Assembly: GCA_010909165.1 (NCBI GenBank)
Contig: MU008169.1
Coordinates: 62,001 to 126,000, forward strand
Direction of reading: 5' to 3'
Source of the DNA: Anthoceros angustus
Lineage: Eukaryota; Streptophyta; Anthocerotopsida; Anthocerotales; Anthocerotaceae
Length of the DNA: 64,000 nt
The notes below the pieces were generated by a model. The model was not told the DNA's origin. It did no database searches and saw only the letters and a list, made by a program, of their open reading frames with translations. The translations under genes were made by a program, and so were the position numbers. Below are positions 34,073 to 42,518 of this stretch, piece by piece. Every line of letters starts with the position of its first letter. Within the stretch, counting starts at the first letter, position 1.

Positions 34073-36000
34073 ATGGTGTCGACCATGGCTCCCTGCTGGA
34101 ATCAGCAATGCACGTCCCCCTCGCCTGCATTTGCGGCAGGGGTCTCGGGGGGGCGTAGTGTGTGGCAGCAGCAGCAGCACGGGCTCTCGTCTGCTGGATA
34201 CTTCTCCGGCCAGGCTGGGCTTGCGGGATTGGATCACAGTGTTCAGATCGGCCTTCCTTGGCAGTGGAGAAGTGGTCGGGACGGTAGCCCCGTCTGCCTA
34301 GGTGCGCGCTCGCACGAAAAAATCGCTTTTGCCGGATGCGTTTCAGTTGCGAGCTCCCCGTTCGAGGGTAGGGATCGGAGTAGGAATGTCAAGTGCCAGG
34401 TGGTGGCGGAGAAGCCTGTCGCGGAGGCGCAGGGGAGTGATTCTTTCAGCGAATTGAGCCAGATTTGTGCCGTTCTGGGGACGCAGTGGGGAGATGAGGG
34501 CAAGGGGAAGCTTGTGGATATCCTCTCACAGCGGTACGACATTGTTGCGCGTTGCCAGGTATGCTTAGGGCAGAATTAGGGTGTATGTACATTGCTTGCA
34601 GTGGCCTTGGCCTCTTGGGTGGTGATAAACTTTCGGTCCGTTTTTGCAGGGGGGAGCAAATGCTGGTCATACCATCTACGACAGTGAGGGCAAAAAGTTC
34701 TCGCTTCACCTTGTGCCGTCTGGCATTCTGAACGCGAACGCAACCTGCGTAATTGGCAATGGTGTCGTTGTTCACTTGCCCGGGTTTTTCAAGGAGATCG
34801 AGGGGCTGGAGGCAAGTGGTGTCTCATGCAAAGGCAGGGTCTTTGTGTCTGACCGTGCTCATCTCCTTTTTGACATGCACCAAACGGTGGATGGTTTGAG
34901 GGAAGCTGAACTGGCAGATTCCATGATTGGGACCACAAAGCGGGGAATCGGGCCCTGCTATGCCAATAAAGCACTTCGGAATGGCCTCCGAGTTGGGGAC
35001 TTGCGTCGACCGGATACATTCAGGCAAAAGCTGGACATCCTTCTGCAGGATGCAGCTCAGCGGTTTGATGGCTTTGAGTACAGCAAAAGCTTGTTGGATA
35101 CAGAGCTTGATAATTATAAGCGCTTCGCGGAGCGATTGGAGCCCTATATTGCGGACACTGTGCACCTCATCAACAATGCCAGGTTACAGGGCAAGAGAAT
35201 TCTGGTAGAGGGAGGGCAAGCAACGATGCTTGACATCGACTTCGGGACATACCCTTTCGTCACGTCATCAAATGCATCTGCTGCTGGGATTTGTTCGGGT
35301 CTTGGTATTGCTCCCAGATATCTGGGTGATATTATTGGGGTGGTAAGTGTTTGTGATTCACCTGGGTGCTTTTGTTGTGGTCATGATCTGAAGGTTTTTT
35401 GGGACTTAAGAGGATTGTTGGCTCTTTATGCAGGCTAAGGCTTATGCAACGCGTGTAGGATCGGGGCCTTTTCCCACGGAGCTTTTCGATCAGCTTGCTG
35501 CTGATCTTCGGACTGCGGGGCATGAATTTGGAACAACCACTGGAAGGCCCAGGAGATGTGGGTGGCTAGATGTCCCTGCTCTCAAATATGTATGCGACAT
35601 CAACGGCTTTTCCAGTCTCAACCTCACGAAGCTTGATGTCCTGTCCATTTTCCCAAAACTGAAGTTGGGCATTGCGTACAAAAAACCAGACGGGACAGTT
35701 CTGCCGTCCTTTCCTTCTGACCTGCACACACTCGAAGAAGTGGAGGTAACATTCATTTACGCAGGAATCCTTTGCCTGTGTCATGCGAAGCGAAATTCTG
35801 AGGATTTTGTTTGTATTTTTGAGCAGGTTGTTTATGAAGAAACCCGGGGGTGGAGCTCAGACATCAGCTCAATAAGGAAGTACAAGGATCTTCCTTCTGC
35901 TGCTAGAGACTACGTGGAAAGAATAGAAGACGCCACAGGGGTGCCAATTCAGTATATAGGTGTTGGGCCAGGCCGCGACGCTCTGATTGTGAAAGAGTAG
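34073..36000 (+). CDS. ADSS: Adenylosuccinate synthetase, plastid-targeted
   Basis: Catalyses GTP-dependent condensation of IMP and aspartate to adenylosuccinate, the first committed step to AMP. Four exons with GT-AG introns: 34,073-34,558, 34,650-35,342, 35,434-35,745 and 35,827-36,000, giving 554 residues, a normal length for a plant precursor. The first ~125 residues are a Ser/Arg/Gly-rich transit peptide with a Gln run. The catalytic domain then shows [15 protein letters not shown] (phosphate loop with the catalytic Asp), [43 protein letters not shown] (IMP/aspartate region) and [10 protein letters not shown] at the end. I chose the ATG at 34,073 because it heads the transit peptide and no earlier in-frame ATG is present. 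The promoter and first codons lie in DNA shared with the repeat array. No frame break was seen. Confidence 0.93.
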
Positions 36001-36808
36001 CGTGGGACCGGTCCAGTAGGGTGATTTGGGTCTCTGCAGGAGCTTGGTTGGACTTAAGGTTTGCCATCCCGAGTTTTGCGTCTCAGGTGCCATGCTGCCC
36101 TCGAGGTCATCTTGGTCAATCTTGTGCATCAGAATGCTGTCTGATGTAGACATTTTTTTGACGGTCCGGTTCGGACTATCTGTTCAAGTGTGATCAGCCT
36201 GCCAATGTGATGTGGAGTTTTGACAGATGGGCTCGCTAAGACTGCGAAGCCAGACAAAAGTACACAGACTTCAATTCAGTATTCAGTTAACTTATAAGTT
36301 TGGACAAGTATCTCATCGTCAATGAATGGCCTCAGTGTCCACATTGAGCAATAGCTGTCCAGTTGTTCACCAGGGTGCCAATTCAGTATATAGGTGTTGG
36401 GCCAGGCCGCGACGCTCTGATTGTGAAAGAGTAGCGTGGGACCGGTCCAGTAGGGTGATTTGGGTCTCTGCAGGAGCTTGGTTGGACTTAAGGTTTGCCA
36501 TCCCGAGTTTTGCGTCTCAGGTGCCATGCTGCCCTCGAGGTCATCTTGGTCAATCTTGTGCATCAGAATGCTGTCTGATGTAGACATTTTTTTGACGGTC
36601 CGGTTCGGACTATCTGTTCAAGTGTGATCAGCCTGCCAATGTGATGTGGAGTTTTGACAGATGGGCTCGCTAAGACTGCGAAGCCAGACAAAAGTACACA
36701 GACTTCAATTCAGTATTCAGTTAACTTATAAGTTTGGACAAGTATCTCATCGTCAATGAATGGCCTCAGTGTCCACATTGAGCAATAGCTGTCCAGTTGT
36801 TCACCAGG
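35941..36808 (+). repeat. 434-bp exact tandem duplication of the ADSS 3' end
   Basis: Bases from 35,941 (GTGCCAATTCAGTATATAGG) recur from 36,375 with a period of 434 and no difference that I found. The duplicated piece contains the last ~19 codons with the stop and about 370 bases of downstream DNA. The second copy is a stranded 3' terminus without upstream exons and ends at TTCACCAGG near 36,808. It is either very recent or an assembly duplication. Confidence 0.93.
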
Positions 36809-36859
36809 GGTGTGCAATCCCAGCGCATCTATAATCTTAGCCTGCCAAAAGAAGCCAGA

Positions 36860-37904
36860 CCTGGTTGTCACAAACACAGGAGGATGCAAGCTGCAATACA
36901 GGCAACCACTCGCTCACGGGTACCCACCTGCATCGTGAAGTCCTTTCGGAGCATGCCTAGCAGCAATGCCATCATTGTGGCATAATCGGGACTCTGAGGG
37001 CCTTCGGGTGACTGCATCACACAGGTCGAGTTCTCAAAGAGCCTATAACACACGACAGCAAGACGCCAAAACAGCGCACGGTGTTTGTGTGTGAAAGGAC
37101 ATTCCTACCCGATTTTGAGCTTCCTCTTCTGAGTCAAGCTCACAGGCTAGTGCAATAGCCTTGCTGAGGTGCGCATCACACTCCTGAGTAGCTGCAAGTG
37201 TAGCAGGCTCAAGTTTGCTTTCCAGCTCCTGAATAAGCTTTCCTGCTGATTTGATTTAAGACAGCAAACGTTTCAACACATACATGTACATTCGACGGTG
37301 CATTGCACACGTGATGCATCCGAAGCAGCATAGGCACAGAAGTGACTCACCATGTTCTTTGTGCCTCAGGAGACCCTCCATTGCAGCATCCACTTCTTTT
37401 CACATGCCAGTACAAAACCACAAGTTAGCTCGACTATGGCAAAGGGCCATGGTCAGCCATCTGGGGCAAGGAGAGGCTGCTTACACCTTGTCACGTTAAG
37501 CCTATCTGCATGAGTGTCACGACAACCAGCTTCCAGATATCTTGCAAGTCGGGGACTGGGAGCCCCCTCTAAGACTTTGGCCAGCACATCTGATTCCTTG
37601 TTTAATGCTGGCCGCCGAAACAGCTCTGGAAGGACACTCCACGGTGCCACGGTGAGCAGCTTCTCAGCAACTGTTACAGGTCACTGACAGACAAGGTTGT
37701 TCAAACCTAGCTCCTGCTGAAAGTTTCGCAATATCTGCCCGCCTGTCCTTTGCAGGCCTTCCAACTCGATCACCCTGCAAATATGGTCAGCAACCACCAC
37801 CCCAGACCACCAAGTAGACAGTATAAAACCGACCCAACTACTTACAGTGCCATAAAATCTCGGTAGACAGCTGGCGCCCCCGCAGCAGCAGCAGCAGCAG
37901 CCAT
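36860..37904 (-). pseudogene. Unrecognised helical protein gene Y, copy A
   Basis: Minus strand. A start at 37,904 gives [20 protein letters not shown], then a GTAAGT donor. The next exon reads ELEGLQRTGGQILRNFQQEL and GLNNLVCQ and then meets an in-frame TGA. Past it the frame continues as VAEKLL, then SVLPELFRRPALNKESDVLA and LEGAPSPRLARYLEAGC. Further exon-like blocks are a [14 protein letters not shown] block near 37,360-37,400, an IQELESKLEPATLAATQECD block near 37,130-37,250, and a block ending TMMALLLGMLRKDFTMQ near 36,930-37,040. It is Leu/Glu-rich and helical, with no domain I can name. The gene sits head-to-head with an MBF1 copy, as does its partial duplicate at 40,800-41,329. The in-frame stop suggests a pseudogene, but a single consensus error could also cause it. 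Confidence 0.45.
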
Positions 37905-38345
37905 AGCATGAGACCTAGAGCTTGTCCTGGTAGCGATTTTTTACGCCACACTCTAGGGCACTCGTGAAACTTGACCGTGCGATGGGCGAGAGAGCGCCTT
38001 GGCCAGACACCAGGGAGGAGGTCCTTTGGACAGGAAGCAATAAAGACAGCAGCAAATCAGGGATCGAAAAAGGAAGTTGGGGGGGAAGCTCACCTGCACG
38101 CAGAGCGTAGAAAAGGCTTAACGGTCTCTAGAGAAGGAGCTTGCTTCTTCTACCAAGGTTGCAGGCAGGCAGATTTAGCAGGAAGCAAGACGCCAAACAG
38201 GTCCAGCGGGCTCTTGGACCTGGATTGGGCTCCTATTGTAGTCCACAAGAAGGCTACAAATGCGTTGGCGGCTCGGGATCCCAAGGCGGTGAATGCCGCC
38301 ATCAGGTCTGGGGCCGTCAACGCGCGGAAGCTCGATGAGGAAGCG
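37353..38345. repeat. Segmental duplicate A of the gene Y / MBF1 head-to-head region
   Basis: Shares long stretches with 40,803-41,690, for example TTCTTTGTGCCTCAGGAGAC, CACGACAACCAGCTTCCA and GCGCGGAAGCTCGATGAGGA. The pair includes the 5' part of gene Y, the shared intergenic promoter and the MBF1 coding start. Substitutions and several deletions separate the copies, so this duplication is older than the 434-bp one. Confidence 0.85.
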
Positions 38346-38452
38346 GAGTGGTTCTTTGAGCAAATTGAGCCAGATTTGTGCGTTCTGGGGAGGCAGTGGG
38401 AGATAAAGGCCAGGGAAAGCTAGTGGATATCCTCTCACAGCGGTAGGACATT
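38170..38452 (+). pseudogene. Chimeric pseudogene: MBF1 N-terminus fused to ADSS exon fragment
   Basis: From about 38,190 the sequence follows MBF1 (NRSSGLLDLDWAPIVVHKKA, DPKAVNAAIRSG), but the start codon is ACG instead of ATG, and about 63 bases encoding the segment before VNARKLDEE are deleted. At about 38,346 it switches to a piece of ADSS exon 1 (FEQIEPDLCVLG in one frame; in the other it aligns with [12 protein letters not shown]) and runs through the equivalent of KLVDILSQR, with the GDEGKGK loop damaged and a stop after the serine codon. The break in ADSS homology is near 38,452. Neither half can be functional. Confidence 0.85.
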
Positions 38453-38454
38453 GC

Positions 38455-38965
38455 CATTATATGCACTGGGGGAGAAGAAGGGGAGGTACCGAAAAGCGGA
38501 TGATATAGAATCTTACTGGTATGGCAGACTCAGAACCCGCCGTCGGGATGTGATTCCGTCAGATGAACGGGAAGCCGAGAGATACATAACCTTTCACTAA
38601 ATCCGGTCTGATTCAGCAAAGAGTGAATCCTACCACGACTCCCATGTCATGAGCGGCCAGATGACCATCGAATGGCCATTTGCAAGCACACGGCCAGCTG
38701 AGCTTCACTACGCTGAGAATGTGACAGACATTGAGCGAAGTGTGCGGCAGGAGAAGAGCGTTGCACCTGTGGCTGGCCGGTATGAGGCCGACCAGGACAC
38801 CAACAACCTCAATGACGGAGAGCTGGTCACTCCCGTGACGGTTCCTGGTGAGCCCGAAGCCACGAAAATCCGATGCAAAATTTGGTGTGTAGAAAAATTT
38901 GGTGTTAAAAGAGAAAGAGCCCGTCCCCTCTGTCCTCTTTGGTCTGCCATATCCCTGTTCGATGA
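38455..38965 (+). other. Intergenic stretch with unexplained open frames
   Basis: Between the chimeric pseudogene and the 3' end of THG1. One frame reads GRYRKADDIESYWYGRLRTR, then RRDVIPSDEREAERYITFH and stop. After it a different frame runs from about 38,649 (SGQMTIEWPF...) for about 120 codons. I recognise no family and saw no splice pattern joining them. They may be another captured exon piece or chance frames. Confidence 0.25.
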
Positions 38966-38968
38966 TTT

Positions 38969-40226
38969 CTATCTTGTTCCCAAAATGTGGAGGTTCTCAT
39001 TCCAAAACTTGTCTTGAATAATATCATTATGCTCGACCACCAGTGTCGCCTTGTGCGTTTCCCCGTCGTTCGATGTGAACACGTCCACGACCTGTCGCGC
39101 AAGCATATCAGGCTTCCGTTACATGCCGAGGAGAAAGCACATGCAAGGCAGAGTAGCATATCACCTTCCTGTAGACCATGGAACCCTTGCGGAAAATTAG
39201 TGGTAAGTTGTTGTAGTTCACTCCGAACTCATTGAACAGGAGGTCATTTTTGAAGCTCGCTGACGTCCCCTGCCGAAGCAAGCAAGTGGGTTTAGGGTTT
39301 GTGCGGTAAGAAGCTTGCCTGCAGCACATCTGTTCAGGGAAGGAAGCATGACAATTTACCTTGATCGTCTCCTGTGCCTCGGCTCTGGACCTCCCCGATT
39401 GGACCAACAGCCAGTAGCAGGTGTTGTATTGGTTGTTAATATGACCTAAAACAATACGACGAGAGAGAGAGGAACAACACTTAGGTCCCCAAGCTCCAGC
39501 AAGACGAGCTTCCGTTCCGATCAGCGATGAAGCAGAACCGCAGTCGGCTTACAGTCAACCTGCCGCCAAGACAGGTAATCTCGAAGAATTGCATCCGAAG
39601 GGTAGCAGACGGCCCTTCCGTCAAAGGACGGGGCGTACTGCAAAGGCTTCTCCGGGAAAAACAAGGGCCATTTCAGCACGTAAGTGGCTGAAAACAGCGA
39701 CACAACAAGAGACACCAGTTTACTGTACAAACGGAAGCGCGTTAGTCATGTGCTATCTCCGGAGTACCAGTAAACAGAGATACCTCCGGTACCTGCTGCG
39801 CCGTTTGTAGAGTGTGCTGGATTTCTTCAACACGAAACTGCCATGGCACAGGGACCTGTCATGCTCGGCCAGGTAGAGGATGCGGAGAACTTGAGCATTG
39901 GTGTAGGGATAGGGACCTGTATTCATCGCTTTCTCCGTATGCAAACACGAGGTCAGGCATCTCTTGGAGTACCCTCTTCGCGCACTCGTTCATGAGCTGC
40001 AACGCAGGCTCGTCATTTGGCTTCTGAAATCCGTGCACATCGCTGAACCTACAGAAGAGGAACGCCTTCAGAGGTGGCACTTTACACGTTATTCCAGTAG
40101 AGACCACTGCAACGGCTCACACCTTGTGAAAGCATGCCCGTCGATCCGAATGACAACCCAAGTATAAGGTAGCAGTGAGTTGTTGTCCTCAAAGTCCTTC
40201 ACATAAGCATACTTGCTCTTGGCCAT
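38969..40226 (-). CDS. THG1: tRNA-His guanylyltransferase (THG1-like)
   Basis: Adds the essential G(-1) to the 5' end of histidine tRNA, a 3'-5' nucleotide addition. Minus strand. The start at 40,226 reads MAKSKYAYVKDFEDNN, then WVVIRIDGHAFT (catalytic-metal strand). The next exons give DVHGFQKPNDEPALQLMN, DLVFAYGESDEYSFV (metal-binding region), KWPLFFPEKPLQYAPSFDGR, YLSWRQVDC, HINNQYNTCYWLL (family signature), FKNDLLFNEFGVNYNNLP and FRKGSMVYRK. The last exon ends KFWNENLHILGTR with a stop at 38,969-38,971. Introns are short (about 80 bp) with GT-AG ends. Only one THG1 domain is present, whereas many plant proteins of this family carry two in tandem. No disabling change was seen. It lies between two duplicated blocks and is itself single-copy in the window. 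Confidence 0.9.
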
Positions 40227-40564
40227 CTCCGCCCGCTTCTGCCCTGCCTCCGTCCTCACCCTGGTCGCAAAAGCCCGTAAGGACGTTCACTTCCATATCA
40301 CAGTGCCCCGGCCTAGCTGGGGTTGATGAGCAGTTCCTTTTCTGAAATGGAAATGGGTCATGCTGCCCCTCCTCCCAAGTCGAGCTCTCCGGAAAAGCCA
40401 GCACCTGGCAGGATCGGGATTGGTGGCTGGGACTGTGCGCATGTTATGCCAGCAGGGGAAGAATTCTGAGGCCGTTGGAGCCCTGGAGTCTGCCGCAGAT
40501 AGACCTTGCCCTTTCACACTCTCTGCACTGTCTGTAGCTAAGAGGGTTTCTTTGTGGGTTGTTG

Positions 40565-40793
40565 GATGCAGAGCTTGATAGTTATAATTGCTTCGCGGAG
40601 CGATTGGAGTCCTATATTGCAGACACTGTGACACTTCATCAACAATGCCAGGTTACAGGGCAAGAGCATTCTGGTGGAGGGGGGCCAAGAAACGATGCTT
40701 GACATCGTCTTCAGGACATACCCTTCTGTGACGTCATCGAATGGATCTGTCGCTGGGATTTGTTCGGGTCTTGATATTGCTTCCAGAAGTGCC
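40565..40793 (+). pseudogene. ADSS exon-2 fragment
   Basis: About 230 bases matching 35,100-35,320 of the intact gene (GAGCTTGATA...TATAATTGCTTCGCGGAGCG, GGTTACAGGGCAAGAGCATT, GACGTCATCGAATGGATCTG). Two frame changes and the substitution of the GGQATMLD motif to GGQETMLD show decay. It joins gene Y duplicate B directly near 40,793. Confidence 0.9.
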
Positions 40794-40802
40794 TTGGCAT
40801 GT

Positions 40803-41329
40803 TCTTTGTGCCTCAGGAGACCCTCCCTCCATTGCAGCATCCACTTCTTTTCACATGCCAGTACAAAACAACATAACAGCTCAAGTATGGCACCGGGCCA
40901 TGGTCAGCCATCTGGGGCAAGAAGAGGCTGCTTAAACCGTGTCACGTTAAGCCTCTCTGCATGAGTGTCACGACAACCAGCTTCCACCTATCTCGCAAGT
41001 CGGGGACTGGGAGCCCCCCACATATAATTCCTTTGTTTAATGCTGGCCGCCGAAACAGCTCTGGAATAACACTCTACGGTGAGAAGCTTCTCAGCGACTC
41101 CTACAGCACACTCACAGACGAGGTTGTTCAAACCTAGCTCCTGCTGAAACTTTCGCAACACCTGCCCGTCTGTCCTTCGCAGGCCTGCCAACTCCATCAC
41201 CCTGCTCATATGGTCAGCAAGCTCCAACCCTGGCTACCAAGTAGAGAAGATAAAAAGCGATTCCACTGCTGACAGTGCCATAAAATCCCGGTAGACAGTT
41301 GGCGCTCCCGGAGCAGCAGCAGCAGCCAT
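40803..41329 (-). pseudogene. Gene Y, copy B (5' part only)
   Basis: Minus strand. The first exon is well kept (MAAAAAPGAPTVYRDFMAL from 41,329, then a GT donor), and the second reads ELAGLRRTDGQVLRKFQQEL and GLNNLVCECAVGVAEKLL. Here the stop that breaks copy A is absent. After that, deletions and a CGAGATAGG stop disrupt it, and the 3' exons of copy A are replaced by the ADSS fragment. It shares the ~145-bp divergent promoter with the intact MBF1. Confidence 0.75.
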
Positions 41330-41690
41330 TCCGTGAAAGACCTAGAGGTTGTCCTGGCAGCGATTTTTGTGGCGACCCTCTAGGGCACCCGTGGAATTGT
41401 AACCGTGCGCTAGGCGAGGAGCGCGTTGGCGAGACACCAGGGTTGCAGGCAGGCAGATCCAGCAAGAAGCAGGGATGCCAAACAGGTCCAGCGGGCCCTT
41501 GGACCAGGATTGGGCTCCTGTTGTGGTCCACAAAAGGGCTGCAAATGCGTCCGCGGCTCGGGATCCCAAAGCGGTGAATGCTGCCATCAGGTCTGGGGCC
41601 GATGTGCTCACATTGAAGAAGTTCGATGCCGGCACCAACAAGAAGGAGGCCTCCACCTCCGTCAACGCGCGGAAGCTCGATGAGGAAACG
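40803..41690. repeat. Segmental duplicate B (partner of 37,353-38,345)
   Basis: See duplicate A. This copy keeps a working MBF1 and a truncated gene Y, the reverse of copy A. Confidence 0.85.
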
Positions 41691-41909
41691 GAACCGGGGA
41701 CTCTGGAGAAGGTGGCCAGCGAAGTGCGGCATGCCATCCAGAAGGCCAGAATCGACAAAAAGCTGACGCAAGCTCAGCTAGCGCAGCAGATCAATGAGAG
41801 GCCCCAGGTTGTGCAGGAGTACGAGGCGGGCAAGGCGGTGCCTAACCAGCAGGTTTTGGCCAAGATGGAGCGCATCCTTGGGGTGAAGCTGAGAGGCAAA
41901 TTGAAGTGA
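41475..41909 (+). CDS. MBF1: Multiprotein bridging factor 1 (MBF1), transcriptional coactivator
   Basis: MBF1 links sequence-specific activators to TBP and is associated with stress responses in plants. Single exon, 144 residues, the usual family length. The N-terminal domain reads GPLDQDWAPVVVHKRA, DPKAVNAAIRSGAD and KKFDAGTNK. The C-terminal helix-turn-helix (Cro/C1-type, about residues 85-135) reads ARIDKKLTQAQLAQQINERP, QVVQEYEAGKAVPNQQVLAK and LGVKLRGK. I chose the ATG at 41,475 because the conserved N-terminal domain follows directly. It is head-to-head with truncated gene Y at 41,329, so a shared promoter of about 145 bp is likely. A broken copy lies at 38,170-38,345. Confidence 0.95.
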   Translation: MPNRSSGPLDQDWAPVVVHKRAANASAARDPKAVNAAIRSGADVLTLKKFDAGTNKKEASTSVNARKLDEETEPGTLEKVASEVRHAIQKARIDKKLTQAQLAQQINERPQVVQEYEAGKAVPNQQVLAKMERILGVKLRGKLK

Positions 41910-42518
41910 TACAGGCGAAGGTAAGCACGAAGCATGCCTCGGTGTCGAATTGCTTAGGGTCTCAGTGTTGTTGTCAGCTGCAGAGAGAGCTGTACGGGGA
42001 GGCGTAGCCAGTTCACCTGTCTGTGATATCTCTCTCCAGGAGAAGGCTGCATACCTCGTTGTAGTTCTTGAGGTGTTGGACCATGCTCAAGATTTTTCAT
42101 GTGCAAACATCATCCTACGCCAGGGTGCACAACTGTGTGGTGATTTTGATAGAAGCTGGGAGCATGCCAGTAATTACATGCGGACCAGCCTAGCTGCCTG
42201 CAACTGTGCCTGTATGGCTAGTATGAATGATGATATGTCGTAAATGCCACTGTGTAGGCAACCTGTGTTACCAGAACTTTGTGCTCTAGGTTCTAACGGG
42301 GCATGAGAAAAGCTGGGTGGGAGCACTGGGGGTCATATCTTGTACTCTGGATGGCTGGTGTGTCCACGTTTTCTGCCAATGAGCTTCTGCTTGGTTGAAC
42401 GAAGCTCTTGTTATCCAGCTTCTCTGAAAGCGAGCAGCACTGTAGATTGCTGCTGTGGGCTCTGTGGAAGGAGATAGCTCCGTCCAGTTTTGCTGTGTGC
42501 ACAGCAAAGGAAAGTTCC
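41910..42518. other. Intergenic, MBF1 3' region and RLK1 3' region
   Basis: About 600 bases between the convergent ends of MBF1 (plus) and lectin receptor kinase 1 (minus). It probably holds both 3' untranslated regions. A frame at 41,950-42,240 is open for 97 codons but has no recognisable domain. No repeat was seen. Confidence 0.6.

Larger units (their letters stand above)
1..34105. repeat. Array of ~8.3-kb tandem repeats containing gene fragments
   Basis: The same ordered landmarks recur four times. The segment with the AT-rich stretch lies at about 3,160, 12,915, 21,185 and 29,760, and the 23-bp repeat block at about 5,225, 15,015, 23,330 and 33,475. The spacing is about 8.3 kb where no nested duplication intervenes and 9.8-10.1 kb where one does. 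All copies run in the same direction. Long AT-rich stretches are identical or nearly so, while short GC-rich spots differ by small indels. The unit is a composite of decayed gene pieces (PPR protein, NC2-alpha/DRAP1, 5' part of adenylosuccinate synthetase), minisatellites and transposon-like ends, not a simple satellite. No long intact open reading frame exists in it. The array stops inside the first exon of the intact adenylosuccinate synthetase gene. The left edge lies outside the window. Confidence 0.93.
26784..34105 (+). repeat. Array unit 4, ends in the intact adenylosuccinate synthetase gene
   Basis: The last unit carries a ~437-bp segment in three tandem copies (junctions near 28,077 and 28,513). 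The NC2-alpha/DRAP1 region was re-duplicated twice with different lengths (junctions near 30,476 and 31,650). The unit does not contain the ~2.1-kb insertion. Where units 1-3 switch from the adenylosuccinate synthetase 5' piece to foreign DNA, this copy continues directly into the rest of exon 1 near 34,105, so it is the array boundary and the promoter region of the intact gene at once. Confidence 0.85.

Noticed and set aside
1-34105. Centromeric or rDNA spacer satellite
   Set aside because: The unit is far too long and contains gene remnants with introns. There is no rRNA sequence and no ~150-180-bp monomer.
39108-39407. Separate small minus-strand gene
   Set aside because: It contains true THG1 exons joined by unspliced intron sequence, so it is included in the THG1 entry.
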